NCBI RefSeq assembly: GCF_026226615.1
Contig: NZ_JAJAPB010000012.1
Location: forward strand, 1-64,000
Origin: Geovibrio ferrireducens
Lineage (GTDB): Bacteria; Chrysiogenota; Deferribacteres; Deferribacterales; Geovibrionaceae
Reading direction: 5' to 3'
Length of the DNA stretch: 64,000 nt
The notes under the pieces were generated by a model. That model worked only from the letters and a program-made list of their open reading frames with translations, had not been told where the DNA came from and ran no database searches. This document shows positions 9,172 through 18,489 of the stretch, piece by piece. The position numbers and the translations under genes are program-made. Positions within the stretch are counted from its first letter, which is position 1; each line of letters opens with the position of its first letter.

Positions 9172-9912
9172 CTATTTCACGTCAAAGTTGAAAAAAGTCT
9201 TCGGGAAAGGCTCTTTTTCCAGAGTGTAGTGCCACCACTCTTTTTCATAGTTCACAAAACCGTATTTTTTCATCAGATCGCGCAGGAGCATTCTGTTGGA
9301 AAGCTGCTTCTCCGTTATCGCCTCATTCTCTGTGGCGGAAAGGGGGCTGAAGCAGTCAAAGCCTGTGCCCATGTCTATGCTGTTGTCGCCGAAGCGGTTC
9401 TCAGCACTGTTTTCGCAGCTTCTCTGCTTAATGTGGGGTATATATTCCTCCTGCTCCGGCGCTTCATACGGGATTATGGTGAGATCCACCGTGCTCCCTC
9501 TTGAATGACCCGATTTTGAAGCGATAAAGCCCTTCTTAAACAGGGTGTCCTTTGGTTCGTTGGGGTAAAATTCGGCCTTTGTTTTTGTATCCTTCGCATC
9601 CTTTGACCAGCGCACAAAGTGATCCACAGCCTTCTGCGGTCTGTAGCAGTCATAAACCTTGAGAGAGTAGCCTATCAGTTCAAGATCCTGCTGCACCTTG
9701 TCCAGAGCCTCTGCAGCCTGACGGGTGAGTATACATACGGGGGAGACATAGCCGTCAACCCTTGTTCCCACAAAGTTATGGGATGAGTGGTAGCGTATCT
9801 CCTGTACAACGGAGGAATTAACATCGGAGAGATAAACAAACCCCTTGGGGAGTTCCGCATAAGCCTGTGAAACCAGAGCAAAAACAAAAAGAGCCGTAAA
9901 AAGTTTTTTCAT
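9172..9912 (-). CDS. VanX-like D-alanyl-D-alanine dipeptidase (peptidase M15D), exported
   Basis: This 246-residue protein begins with a signal peptide (MKKLFTALFVFALVSQAYA). The zinc peptidase motifs are all present: SGHSRGSTVDL (His and Asp zinc ligands), EWWHYTL (catalytic Glu and third zinc ligand) and YDCYRP (the conserved Arg that contacts substrate). VanX/DdpX enzymes split D-Ala-D-Ala. There are no vanH or vanA ligase genes nearby, so peptidoglycan fragment use in the periplasm is more likely than vancomycin resistance. It is the first gene of a probable pair with the GAF-PAS histidine kinase. Confidence 0.9.
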   Translation of the reverse strand: MKKLFTALFVFALVSQAYAELPKGFVYLSDVNSSVVQEIRYHSSHNFVGTRVDGYVSPVCILTRQAAEALDKVQQDLELIGYSLKVYDCYRPQKAVDHFVRWSKDAKDTKTKAEFYPNEPKDTLFKKGFIASKSGHSRGSTVDLTIIPYEAPEQEEYIPHIKQRSCENSAENRFGDNSIDMGTGFDCFSPLSATENEAITEKQLSNRMLLRDLMKKYGFVNYEKEWWHYTLEKEPFPKTFFNFDVK

Positions 9913-10075
9913 ATACTGCTACCTCCCCGCTGCGGCATGCGCACGTATCTTTAAAGTATTTCCCATAAAGGCATTATATGTCAACCCATTTGCCTTGTGA
10001 CGGTTTATCCGCATAGGTTCAATAATTTGACTGTATACGGATGAGTTTTTACTGTATTATTTGTATGTAAAGGTT

Positions 10076-13000
10076 ATGCGCTTGGTACGAGGTTCGGGGT
10101 TGGTTCGCAAGTCTATCGCGGTTTTATTGCTTCTTATTGATATTGCTGGCTGTATCTTTCTCTACGGCAAGCTTCAGGAATCCCGCGGGAGCGCCCTTGA
10201 GAATGCGTCCTCCGCTTTGAAAAGCGAATATGAGCGCTCTCTCTCCATGTATTCCCGCCATGTGGACGAGGTTTACCAGTCCATAGTCAATATCCCCGGT
10301 CTCACGGAGGCAGTTGCCGAGGCGTGGCTGCATCCTGAAATGCGGGATGCGATGCGTGAGGACACGGTTCAGAAAACATCCGTTATTTATAATACAGTCA
10401 AAAGGCTTGGTTATACCAAGATTCAGTTCCATTTTCCCGATACAGTCAGTTTTCTCCGTCTGCACGAACGGCAGCTTTACGGGGATGTTCTCGGCGATAA
10501 AAGATACTCCGTCTACATAGCGAATCTGAAAAACGGGTTCATCGAAGGGCTTGAAATGGGCAGGAGCGGGAATGCCTTCCGTTTTGTTTACCCCCTTTCC
10601 CACGGAGGCGCACATGTGGGGACTCTTGAAATAAGTCTTGATGTGAAGGGCTTCATCACAGGGATGCTGGAAAGCTACGGAAACTACTACTCCATGGGTG
10701 TAAAAAAGGAAGTGGCGGAGAAGAAGCTTTTTGCGGATTTTCTTAAGGACTGTACAAAGTCCTCCTTCTCTGAGGGCTATATTACCGAGGCGGGTCTCTC
10801 CGGTTATGATTTTGAGCTCTCTCAGGATATTATGCCTGCTGAGGCCTTTGCGCTGATAAACTCCAAACTCCGTGCGGAAACTGCGGGGCGTCTGGCGGCT
10901 CATGAAGCTTTCTCTGTTTTTCATAAGGCTCAGGGGATCGGGGTGATAGTCTCGTTTCTCCCTATAAAAAGCATTTCCGGAGACTATGAAACCTATCTGG
11001 TGCGCTATACCATAGACAGGGAGTTTGATGCGGCCTACATGCGGTTTGTTAAGCAGGCTGCCTCTTTCAATGCCTGTGTGCTGCTTTTGCTCCTTGTTCT
11101 TCTTGTAATGGATTCCAACAGGCACAAAGTTGTGCTGGCAAACAGCGAGCTTGAAGAAAAGATAAAGGAGCAGGAAGAGTTTGAGAGGGAACTGAAAAAA
11201 GCAAAAGAGGAGGCGGAAGTGGCCAGCATGTCCAAGGATGTGTTCCTTGCGAACATGAGCCACGAGATAAGGACTCCCATGAACGGCATAATAGGCATGA
11301 ACAGCCTTCTTCTGAATACAAAGCTCAGTGACGAGCAGAGGGAATACGCCGAGACTGTGGCCTCCTCCGCCGAGGCGCTGCTGGTGGTGATAAACGATAT
11401 ACTGGACTTCACAAAGATAGAGGCTGGCCAGCTTGAGCTTGAATATCTGGATTTCTCTGTCAGGGAGGTTGTGGAGAACAGTGTGGATTCCATAGCCTAC
11501 AAGGCCTTCCAGAAAGATCTGGATATAGCCTTCAATATAGATGAGAAAATACCCCGCCTCCTTGCGGGTGACCCGTGGAGGCTCAGGCAGATTCTGCTTA
11601 ACATAATAGGCAACGCTGTCAAGTTCACCCATGAAGGTGCAGTGTCCATAGAGGTAAACCTCCAGAAGGAGACCTCCGGCTATGTTAAGCTGTTTTTCAG
11701 GGTCAGGGACACAGGCATAGGCGTGCCTGAAAACAGGATGAGCAACCTCTTTGATTCCTTCTCGCAGGCGGATCTTTCCATGTCCAGAAAATACGGCGGA
11801 ACAGGTCTCGGACTTGCCATCGCCAAACGCCTCACTGAGATGATGGGCGGAGAAATAGGCTGTAAAAGCCGCGTGGGTGAAGGCTCCGAGTTCTGGTTCT
11901 CCGCAGTTTTTGAGCGTGTTGCGGCGGCTGATGTGCGTAAGGAAGCGGACAGAAGGCTGGATAAACGCAGAGTGCTGATTGTTGATTCCAACGAGTTTGC
12001 CGCCCGCGCCGGAGCGGACATGCTGAAAACTCTGGGCATTAATGCCGAAAAGGCGTGCAGTTTCAGGGAAGCCTCGGATCAGATACATAAATCCGCAGCG
12101 GGCAACAAGCCGTTTGAGGTCGTCCTGATCGCTGATGCTCTCATTAAGAAGAGCGAGGCTGAGTTTGACGCTGTGATGAAGGAGATAAAGCACTACCCCG
12201 GTACTAAGACCGTGCTTGTCTACCCCATGGGGCAGCATGTGTCTGCCGATTATCTTACGGAAAAAGGATTCAACGGCAGGATATTCAAGCCGCTTAAAAC
12301 AAACCACCTCAGAAAGTGCCTTCTGGAGCTTTTCGGTTTTGAAGCCGAGAATGACTCTCCCCACGGCATGAACGGCAGCAGCTTTATTCCCAGCGTCACA
12401 GAGGTGAGAAATAAAAAGATTCTTCTCGCTGAGGACAACATAGTGAACCAGAAACTGGCGGTAACTATTTTTGAGCGGCTGGGCTATAAGGTTACAGCGG
12501 CGGAAAACGGGTTTAAGGCTCTGGAAGCCCTGCGGAATGATGATTATGATATAGTTTTCATGGATATACAGATGCCTGTGATGAACGGCATAGAGGCGGT
12601 GCAGGCTATCAGAAGCGGTGAAAGCGGTGTCCGCAGACCAGATATTCCCGTTGTGGCTATGACAGCCCATGCCCTTAAGGGAGACAGGGAAAAGTTTATC
12701 AGCACCGGAATGAATGATTACCTTTCCAAACCCTTCCGGTATGAGGAGCTTGTGGCCATTCTGAATAAATTTCTCTACAGCTCGGACGCTGCCGATGTTT
12801 CGGCGGAACGCATAAGCGGAACCTTCAGTCCGGATGAACTGATGTCCATCATGGGCGAACGGGAGTACTTCACCGAGGTTCTGGAAATATTCACTCACGA
12901 CACAGAGAAGCAGCTGGACGAACTCAGGCGCGCCATAGCGGAAGCAAGCCCGTGGCGGGTGGCTGATTTAGCGGTTTATCTCCGCTCCTCCGCAGGCGAT

Positions 13001-13150
13001 CTCACCGCATACGGTCTTGAAAGCATAGCCGCAAGGATGGAAAAATGTGCCAATGCTGAGGATATGACCGGGGCAGAGGAATGTTACAACGCCTTTGTGA
13101 AAGAGTTTTATGAGTTTAAAAAAGAAGCTTCGGTCTATACCGGGAAATAA
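10076..13150 (+). CDS. Membrane hybrid sensor histidine kinase with two REC domains and a degenerate HPt
   Basis: This protein of about 1024 residues has a first membrane helix ([18 protein letters not shown]), a periplasmic double-Cache-like sensor of about 290 residues, a second helix ([12 protein letters not shown]), a coiled coil, HisKA with [10 protein letters not shown] (His near residue 400), and HATPase with DTGIGVP and [16 protein letters not shown]1 lacks the phospho-Asp: the usual LLD position reads VVLIA. REC2 is intact ([10 protein letters not shown], Asp near 830). The HPt-like tail reads [10 protein letters not shown], with Tyr in place of the phospho-His. Start choice is open: TTG 10061, ATG 10076, or TTG 10100, which has the best spaced GAGG. 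The degenerate domains suggest phosphotransfer stops at REC2 or goes to a separate HPt protein. Confidence 0.9.
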   Translation: MRLVRGSGLVRKSIAVLLLLIDIAGCIFLYGKLQESRGSALENASSALKSEYERSLSMYSRHVDEVYQSIVNIPGLTEAVAEAWLHPEMRDAMREDTVQKTSVIYNTVKRLGYTKIQFHFPDTVSFLRLHERQLYGDVLGDKRYSVYIANLKNGFIEGLEMGRSGNAFRFVYPLSHGGAHVGTLEISLDVKGFITGMLESYGNYYSMGVKKEVAEKKLFADFLKDCTKSSFSEGYITEAGLSGYDFELSQDIMPAEAFALINSKLRAETAGRLAAHEAFSVFHKAQGIGVIVSFLPIKSISGDYETYLVRYTIDREFDAAYMRFVKQAASFNACVLLLLLVLLVMDSNRHKVVLANSELEEKIKEQEEFERELKKAKEEAEVASMSKDVFLANMSHEIRTPMNGIIGMNSLLLNTKLSDEQREYAETVASSAEALLVVINDILDFTKIEAGQLELEYLDFSVREVVENSVDSIAYKAFQKDLDIAFNIDEKIPRLLAGDPWRLRQILLNIIGNAVKFTHEGAVSIEVNLQKETSGYVKLFFRVRDTGIGVPENRMSNLFDSFSQADLSMSRKYGGTGLGLAIAKRLTEMMGGEIGCKSRVGEGSEFWFSAVFERVAAADVRKEADRRLDKRRVLIVDSNEFAARAGADMLKTLGINAEKACSFREASDQIHKSAAGNKPFEVVLIADALIKKSEAEFDAVMKEIKHYPGTKTVLVYPMGQHVSADYLTEKGFNGRIFKPLKTNHLRKCLLELFGFEAENDSPHGMNGSSFIPSVTEVRNKKILLAEDNIVNQKLAVTIFERLGYKVTAAENGFKALEALRNDDYDIVFMDIQMPVMNGIEAVQAIRSGESGVRRPDIPVVAMTAHALKGDREKFISTGMNDYLSKPFRYEELVAILNKFLYSSDAADVSAERISGTFSPDELMSIMGEREYFTEVLEIFTHDTEKQLDELRRAIAEASPWRVADLAVYLRSSAGDLTAYGLESIAARMEKCANAEDMTGAEECYNAFVKEFYEFKKEASVYTGK

Positions 13151-13277
13151 ACGGGCAGTTTCCTTTAATTTATTTTTAAATTTATTTTGCAATAATGATA
13201 TTTTTTATCAGATCCCATGACGATTTGTGCTATTATTAACAATGTAGAAAAAACGTGTGATTAAATGGAGGCGTTCA

Positions 13278-14594
13278 ATGCGCAGTATTCGGGTATTATT
13301 TTTGTGTGCGGTACTTTCGGTATTCTTTATTATCGGCTGCAACAGCGGCAGCAGCTCATCTTCTCCGTCTTCGCAGAAGGGTGTTTTTACGGATGCGCCT
13401 GTTCAGGGGCTTGCTTATTCTGCTGTTCCCAGCGGTCTTTCAGGTTTTACTAATGAAAAGGGTGAGTTCGATTTCCGCGAAGGGGACAATGTAACTTTCA
13501 GAATCGGCAATCTGGTTTTAGGTTCAGTAAAAGCAACGGCATTTGTTACTCCCTTCGACATCGCATCTTACAGTGAGGCGGTGGATATAGCGCGCCTTCT
13601 TCAGAGTGTGGGCAGTGTGAGCGGCGGTGTGATAGTGCTTGGCTCCCAGAGCGAGGCGGCTGTGAACGGAATAGTAAGCGGCGGGATGGACCTCCGGGAT
13701 GCTCTGGATGCACTTGAAACAGGCAACGTAATAACCAAGTCCGCAGAGGATGCCCTTGAGCATATGAACACCCGCTCCATCTACGGTGCATACAACGGTT
13801 ACACTGCTCTTCGCTGCGAGCCCGCAGGTTATAAATCGGTTGACTCCGTTATGGTTTTTGATAAAGGAAAAACCTTCGCATTCAATGTCGGCGGTTATGA
13901 ACCTTTAAATCTTCCGGATTCCGTTTCATCACCTTCTGTAGCTCTGAGGAGATCTGTCGGGGTTTACAGCGGCAAAAGAACCTCTCAGGACTCTTTCAGG
14001 TTTACCAGTCTCATGGGCGAATCAGATCTTATTTATAAAATTTCTGCGAATTCCACTGAGGTTTTCAGCACAAGCATATCATCACCTGATAAAACATGTA
14101 GCGGAACAGGCTTCATGGTGAGAATAGCTGATGCGAAAAACGGCGAGACATGCCCTGTTATGCCTGAAGATGCCGGAAATGTTGAATACGATATAAATAT
14201 TGTGTCTACAAATGTTTACGGCGAGGATGACTATGAAAACATCCCCAGCTATATTGAGCTTGATATGAGCTTAAGCGGCTGCAGCATAACTGCAGTGGGC
14301 CGTTTCATGGTATATGATGAATCGTTGAGTGAGTGGGTAGCTGCTTATGAGAAGAATTTCAAAGGGTATGCGGATATGAGCAAGCAAGGCATATTCATGT
14401 CAGAGGATAGTGACAACGGAAGCTATTCTGTTTTCATGATTGCTGTAAATAGTGATTACACGTACCGCTCTGCTGCGTCTGCACCCATGGCAAAAGTTGA
14501 TCCGTTAACCGGCTACTATTTTGAGTATGCTGAGGATGAGGAAACAGGCGAACCCCAGTGGTCGCTGTATTCAGTTAACATGGGCTACAAATAA
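13278..14594 (+). CDS. Uncharacterised lipoprotein
   Basis: This 438-residue protein starts with a lipoprotein signal ending in the lipobox FIIGC, followed by a Ser/Gly-rich linker (GSSSSSPSS). The start at 13278 is set by GGAGG 6 bases upstream. The first domain (about residues 35-90) has a pattern seen in many secreted lipoproteins: a DAPVQGLAY segment, a GFTNEKGEFDF segment and FRIGNLVLGS, likely a small beta-sandwich. The rest is not recognisable; four Cys residues in the second half could form disulfides. It probably sits on the outer membrane. It has its own strong terminator and no operon partner. Confidence 0.7.
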   Translation: MRSIRVLFLCAVLSVFFIIGCNSGSSSSSPSSQKGVFTDAPVQGLAYSAVPSGLSGFTNEKGEFDFREGDNVTFRIGNLVLGSVKATAFVTPFDIASYSEAVDIARLLQSVGSVSGGVIVLGSQSEAAVNGIVSGGMDLRDALDALETGNVITKSAEDALEHMNTRSIYGAYNGYTALRCEPAGYKSVDSVMVFDKGKTFAFNVGGYEPLNLPDSVSSPSVALRRSVGVYSGKRTSQDSFRFTSLMGESDLIYKISANSTEVFSTSISSPDKTCSGTGFMVRIADAKNGETCPVMPEDAGNVEYDINIVSTNVYGEDDYENIPSYIELDMSLSGCSITAVGRFMVYDESLSEWVAAYEKNFKGYADMSKQGIFMSEDSDNGSYSVFMIAVNSDYTYRSAASAPMAKVDPLTGYYFEYAEDEETGEPQWSLYSVNMGYK

Positions 14595-14638
14595 ATTTCA
14601 TTTATCACTATACAAACAGGAGTTTACCATCAGTCAGG

Positions 14639-14669
14639 GGCGGGGTTCTTTAACCCCGCCTTTTCTTTT
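14639..14669 (+). terminator. Rho-independent terminator of the lipoprotein gene
   Basis: A perfect 9-bp GC-rich stem (14639-14647 with 14652-14660, loop CTTT) is followed by TTTTCTTTT. Confidence 0.92.
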
Positions 14670-14671
14670 GG

Positions 14672-14700
14672 TTGACAGCTATTTGTCTAAAAGATTAAAA
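14672..14700 (+). promoter_or_regulatory. Candidate promoter of the DtxR-family gene
   Basis: TTGACA at 14672-14677 is a perfect -35 box, with TTAAAA 17 bases later as a weak -10. It starts directly after the upstream terminator and lies 75 bases before the start codon. Confidence 0.45.
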
Positions 14701-14719
14701 AAGTCTTAATTAACCCTTG

Positions 14720-14730
14720 CCTGAATCAGG
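14720..14730. promoter_or_regulatory. Palindrome CCTGAATCAGG, possible operator
   Basis: An 11-base palindrome with one central base lies between the candidate promoter and the start of the DtxR-family gene. The identical 11-mer occurs at 16149-16159, upstream of the DUF151 gene. It could be an operator, for example for autoregulation; chance recurrence is possible. Confidence 0.35.
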
Positions 14731-14774
14731 AAACTTCATATCTTGTTAGATAAATACAAGTCGGGAGGTTTCCG

Positions 14775-15293
14775 ATGAATGCAGTGAATTCAGCTCCTCT
14801 CACCCCAAGTCAGGAAAACTACCTTGAGTGGGTTTACAGGTTTTCAGAAAACGGGGATGTAAGAGTCAGCGATATAGCAAAAAAACTGGGTGTGAGCCTT
14901 CCCAGCGTAAGCAGGGCAGTGAGCACCTTGGCTAAAATGGGGCTTCTGACACATGAATCCTATGGAAAAATAGGCATGACCGAAGAAGGAAAAACCATAG
15001 GCAAATCAATAGTAAGACGGGATAAATGCCTCACAAAGCTCCTCGTGGATATACTGGGAATGGAACCGGAAGACGCGGATCCGGAGGTGCACAGGCTTGA
15101 ACATCTTATAAGCGGAAGAGTTCTTCCAAGGCTTGAGATTCTGGTTCACTACGCAGTGTCAGATCCGTCATGGCTTGAAGGGCTCCATAGGAAGATTGAT
15201 GCCGGATTTGAAAACAGAGAAGAAGTTTACCAGTTCGGCATCGGAGAGACCCCGATTCACAAAGGGGCTGTAACCGAAAAACGCAATAAATGA
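14775..15293 (+). CDS. DtxR/MntR-family metal-dependent transcriptional regulator
   Basis: This 172-residue protein has the DtxR-type N-terminal winged helix (ENYLEWVYRF, VRVSDIAKKLGVSLPSVSRAVSTLAKMGLL) and the dimerisation/metal region with EDADPEVHRLEHLIS, where the conserved Glu and His residues bind Fe or Mn. There is no SH3-like third domain, so the build is closer to MntR than to DtxR. GGGAGG lies before the start. Such proteins repress metal uptake genes when the metal is abundant; no transporter gene is near, so the target could be distant or itself. Confidence 0.87.
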   Translation: MNAVNSAPLTPSQENYLEWVYRFSENGDVRVSDIAKKLGVSLPSVSRAVSTLAKMGLLTHESYGKIGMTEEGKTIGKSIVRRDKCLTKLLVDILGMEPEDADPEVHRLEHLISGRVLPRLEILVHYAVSDPSWLEGLHRKIDAGFENREEVYQFGIGETPIHKGAVTEKRNK

Positions 15294-15295
15294 CG

Positions 15296-15385
15296 GCTTG
15301 ATAACGCAAACCCGAACATCGTGTCGGGTTTGCGTACACGCTCGCGGCGGGATAAACCCGCCTTCGCTCCGCACGGCGCATCCCC
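15296..15385 (-). repeat. Dispersed structured repeat R1, copy 2
   Basis: Read on the minus strand this matches the start of the window. It has a hairpin at 15346-15362 (GGCGGG with CCCGCC) and a perfect 12-bp stem at 15304-15315 with 15324-15335. Stem bases differ from copy 1 but pairing is kept. It lies between the convergent DtxR-family and DUF151 genes and may also end transcription. Confidence 0.75.
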
Positions 15386-15404
15386 ATCCTTGGGGATGTA
15401 TGCA

Positions 15405-15500
15405 TAAATCCTCCCCTGCCCACCTTTGCGAAAGGAGGGTGTCCTGCTTTCATCGGAAAATAACTTCCCCCTTTGATAAAGGGGGAGCGAGGGGGATTTT
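15405..15500 (-). repeat. Dispersed repeat R3, copy 1
   Basis: On the minus strand this runs AAAATCCCCCT..., a CTTTATCAAAG hairpin flanked by CCCC and GGGG, AAGTTATT, a second hairpin (TCCTTTCGCAAAGG-like) and ends in AGGGGAGGATTT, so its ends are imperfect inverted repeats. The same order is found at 46367-46462. It has no coding capacity and resembles a small palindromic or MITE-like element. It sits directly beside R1 copy 2. Confidence 0.75.
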
Positions 15501-15575
15501 CAGATACGCATAAGTCAGTTAATGTTTCCTGAAAAAAAAGGATGGGTCTTTATATATACTGCTTCCTGATATTTG

Positions 15576-16055
15576 TTAAACATTCCAGAATGTAGTGCCC
15601 TGATCGTCTATAATGCCGAAGAGTGCCCTTTCCTCTGCTATGGTGAGTCCGGTACGCTCTATACAGCAGCTTTTTGATACTACCTGTTCTTCGATAAAGA
15701 GGGGTATGCTCATGTGGAGAGCAAGGGCTACTCCATCGGACGGGCGGCAGTCAACTGTTTTTGAGGTTCCTTCGGTGTTGATGTTTAGCTTGGCGGTGAA
15801 AATTCCTTTTTCAACATTGTCTATTATTACATTTTCAACATAAACATCCTCCAGAACGCCCAGAATTCCGCCTATGAACTGGTGTGTCATGGGCCTGGGG
15901 CTGGGGATCCGGTTGAGCTCCTGATATATGGCTTCCGCTTCAAAGGTTCCTATTGTTATCGGAATGAGGTATTGACCGCATATTGTTTCGAGCATCATCA
16001 CGTAGCGCGATGTTATGGGTTCCTTGATTACGCATTTAACTCCCGCTTCAAACAT
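15576..16055 (-). CDS. Bifunctional nuclease family protein (DUF151/BFN)
   Basis: This 159-residue protein matches the DUF151/BFN family: YLIPITIGTFEAEAIY, PRPMTHQFI and CRPSDGVALALHMSIPLFI are its conserved blocks. Plant members have DNase and RNase activity; the bacterial role is not well fixed. The reading frame is open 30 codons further upstream, but GGAGGT sits 9 bases before the ATG at 16055 and homologues start here. No partner gene is co-directional and close. Confidence 0.85.
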   Translation of the reverse strand: MFEAGVKCVIKEPITSRYVMMLETICGQYLIPITIGTFEAEAIYQELNRIPSPRPMTHQFIGGILGVLEDVYVENVIIDNVEKGIFTAKLNINTEGTSKTVDCRPSDGVALALHMSIPLFIEEQVVSKSCCIERTGLTIAEERALFGIIDDQGTTFWNV

Positions 16056-16148
16056 AAAGCGCTGACCTCCGGAATATGCATGTGGGTGACACTTTAAAAA
16101 TACACGCATGCATTCAAACTTCAATAGGAAATGATCCTCAGGCACAGG

Positions 16149-16159
16149 CCTGAATCAGG
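16149..16159. promoter_or_regulatory. Second copy of palindrome CCTGAATCAGG
   Basis: Same 11-mer as at 14720-14730, here about 95 bases upstream of the DUF151 start codon. Possible operator shared by the two genes. Confidence 0.3.
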
Positions 16160-16182
16160 TTAAACAGCTTTTAGAGGAAAAT

Positions 16183-16214
16183 ACGGCGGAAAGCTATGAA
16201 AAGCGCTCCGCCGT
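16183..16214 (-). terminator. Terminator downstream of the tlpA-like gene
   Basis: An 8-bp stem (ACGGCGGA with TCCGCCGT) with a 16-base loop is followed on the minus strand by ATTTTCC. It lies 8 bases past the stop of the TlpA-like gene. Confidence 0.6.
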
Positions 16215-16221
16215 TTGTTTA

Positions 16222-16713
16222 TCAGTTAGCTGATAATTTATTGATAATGTTTTTAAGATCTTTCTCAGGAATAGAGCCGACTATTATGTCCACAAGCTTT
16301 CCGTCCGGGGCATAAATAATGCTGGTGGGGATTGTGCTTATGCCGAACTCCATGCTGAGGGACTGGTCAGCCATATAAACAGGGTAGTTTACGCCGAACT
16401 CGCTTATATACTTGGCGAGATCTTTTTTATCCGCATCCGTGGAGAGGGCAACTATGGAAAAACGCTCTTTTTCTTCACCGTAAACTTTAACAAAGTCAGG
16501 CGTTTCACCTCTGCATGGCGGACACCATGAGGCAAAAAAGTTTACCAGAAGCACCTTGCCCTGATGCTCCTCCTTTATGCGCGCCATTGCGCCGGACTTA
16601 AGAGTTTCGATTGAGTCCACTGAGACGGAGTTTTCGCTTCCCCCCGTTTCCTGTCTGCTGCATGCGGCAAATACCATTAACAGTGCCGCGAAAAGCAATA
16701 CTTTGATTTTCAT
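16222..16713 (-). CDS. TlpA/ResA-like thioredoxin-fold lipoprotein
   Basis: This 163-residue protein starts with a lipoprotein signal (lipobox VFAAC) and then a thioredoxin fold with the active site WCPPC near residue 65. A TIPTS segment holds the usual cis-proline. TlpA/ResA proteins reduce disulfides outside the cytoplasm, often in cytochrome c maturation or for protein repair. It is the last gene of a probable minus-strand run radC, SDR, tlpA. Confidence 0.88.
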   Translation of the reverse strand: MKIKVLLFAALLMVFAACSRQETGGSENSVSVDSIETLKSGAMARIKEEHQGKVLLVNFFASWCPPCRGETPDFVKVYGEEKERFSIVALSTDADKKDLAKYISEFGVNYPVYMADQSLSMEFGISTIPTSIIYAPDGKLVDIIVGSIPEKDLKNIINKLSAN

Positions 16714-16793
16714 TAATTCTGCTCCCTTTGTGCCCCTTGCGGGTCAAAGTTCAATAATATTCAAATAATACGATTTTTCAACTTTAAAAATGT

Positions 16794-17672
16794 TCACCCG
16801 ATATACTTTTTAATTTCATCGGCAAACTCTCTGTGTTTTATTCCAAGCTCCGTGAAGGCGAATGTTTCGCTGCAGGTATTTCCTTCTTTCAGCATTATAA
16901 ACTGATCACGGGTGATGGGAAAGAAGGAGAAACCGCCCAGAAGCGATACTGCAAGGCTTATGACTGCCTCAGGCACGGGGAGCAGAATTATGCTGCGGTT
17001 CATTGCCTTTGAAATTTCCCGCAGAAGTTCCTTGTAAGTGTAAACCCTGTTGCCGCACAGGTGGTAAGTTTTGCCCGCGGCAGTGCTGCTGAAGACCGCC
17101 TCGGTGAAGGCTTCCGCCACTTCGTAAACGCTCACCGGCTGCATTGGGTATGAGCCGTCGCCGAAGTAAGTGAAGACCGGAGTCTTTTTCATATAGCCTG
17201 CCAGCATGGAGATGAAGGAATCCCCCCTGCCGTATATAAGTGACGGGCGGAATATTGTGAAGTCCAGCCCGCTGTTTTTGATGTATTCCTCTGCCATGTA
17301 CTTTGTTTTATGATAGCCGGATACTGCGTTCTTCCGTGTTCCGTTGGCAGACATATGGATAAGGCGGCTTATGCCCGCTTCTTTTGCCGCATCCGTTATA
17401 TTTTTTGCTGCAACATAGTGCATGTTCTCAAAAGTTATGCCCTTTTCGGGAAATTCCCGGATTATTCCGACAAGATTTATTACGGCATCAACATCTTTCA
17501 GGGCATCTTTAAAGGTTTCCGGCCGGAGTATATCACCCTGCACGGCTTCCGCCTCTCTGTGCGGGGTTTTGCTTCTTACCAGCGCCTTTACATGGACGCC
17601 CTTTTCGATCAGCCTGCATATAACGTATGAACCGACAAAGCCTGTTCCGCCTGTTACGAAAACTTTTTTCAT
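16794..17672 (-). CDS. NAD(P)-binding SDR protein, NDUFA9/atypical epimerase type
   Basis: This 292-residue protein has an N-terminal Rossmann motif TGGTGFVGSYV and the atypical SDR pattern of the complex I NDUFA9-like/quinone-associated group, with ISRLIHMSANGTR, a YHKTKYMAEE active-site Tyr-Lys pair, and IFRPSLIYGRGD. AAGGAGA precedes the start. Family members bind NAD(P) but their reaction is often unknown. It begins 11 bases after the RadC stop codon, so they are co-transcribed. Confidence 0.82.
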   Translation of the reverse strand: MKKVFVTGGTGFVGSYVICRLIEKGVHVKALVRSKTPHREAEAVQGDILRPETFKDALKDVDAVINLVGIIREFPEKGITFENMHYVAAKNITDAAKEAGISRLIHMSANGTRKNAVSGYHKTKYMAEEYIKNSGLDFTIFRPSLIYGRGDSFISMLAGYMKKTPVFTYFGDGSYPMQPVSVYEVAEAFTEAVFSSTAAGKTYHLCGNRVYTYKELLREISKAMNRSIILLPVPEAVISLAVSLLGGFSFFPITRDQFIMLKEGNTCSETFAFTELGIKHREFADEIKKYIG

Positions 17673-17683
17673 GGGATTTCTCC

Positions 17684-18367
17684 TTAAATAAGTTTCTGAG
17701 CCTTCATGCTTAAAAAAGATGTATCTGTAACTATGATATGATCCAGAAGCTTTATATCAAGGGTTTCAAGCGCTTTTGATATGCGCTCTGTGATGTTCAG
17801 ATCCTCCTCGGAGGGGATCAGCGAACCGGAAGGATGGTTGTGTGCGATAATCACGTATGAGGCCTTCCGCCTGAGTGCCAGTTCGGCTATCTCTCTGGGG
17901 TAGACTGCGGTTCTGTCCACCGTGCCGGAGGAGACCACCTCATAGCTTATCAGCCGCTTGTTTTTGTCCACAAACAGGCTTACAAAGTTCTCCTTGTCTG
18001 AAATGCCTATGAGCATCCGCAGAAATTTGAAGATAATGGAGCCTGAGTCCAGAACAAGGGGCTCAAATTTAAGATTTCCGTGTTCCATGCGTACATAGAA
18101 CTCACGGAGAATATTGAAGAAAAGCTGAACCTCATCCCCTGCCCCGCTGATGGCAGTGAGATCCGTTCTGAAAACTTTACGCAGGCTTTCCGTTTTATCA
18201 ATTATATCCTTTGCAAGGATTTTGACATCTCTGCGGGGAATGATATAGGAAAGGACAAGCTCCATGATCTCATAGTCATGCAGGGCGGATGGGCCGCTTC
18301 TGAACTTTTCCTTAAGCCTTTGTCTGTGTCCTTTTTTATGATCTTCCATGGAGAAGAAGCATATCAT
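17684..18367 (-). CDS. radC: RadC family JAB-domain protein
   Basis: This 227-residue protein has the RadC start (GHRQRLKEKF), a helix-hairpin-helix-like N-terminal part, and the C-terminal MPN/JAB metalloprotease-like domain with HNHPSGSLIPSEEDLNIT, the metal-binding signature. The family was named for DNA repair but that role is disputed; some members are linked to mobile elements. No Shine-Dalgarno site is clear before the ATG at 18367 or the next at 18349. Confidence 0.88.
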   Translation of the reverse strand: MICFFSMEDHKKGHRQRLKEKFRSGPSALHDYEIMELVLSYIIPRRDVKILAKDIIDKTESLRKVFRTDLTAISGAGDEVQLFFNILREFYVRMEHGNLKFEPLVLDSGSIIFKFLRMLIGISDKENFVSLFVDKNKRLISYEVVSSGTVDRTAVYPREIAELALRRKASYVIIAHNHPSGSLIPSEEDLNITERISKALETLDIKLLDHIIVTDTSFLSMKAQKLI

Positions 18368-18489
18368 CTGACAATGCGGGTGTAAATAGCTGTCCGGCCG
18401 ATAATGCAGAACAGGGCGGAACTATTTGCGGCGGAAGCTTGTCTTGATTTTTAGCTGTAAATACATATTATGCAGTTGAGGTGAATCGT

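Noticed and set aside
10124-12898. 924-codon open frame on the minus strand opposite the hybrid kinase
   Set aside because: The plus-strand kinase has clear domain motifs throughout. The antisense frame has no recognisable domain and follows from codon bias in the sense gene.
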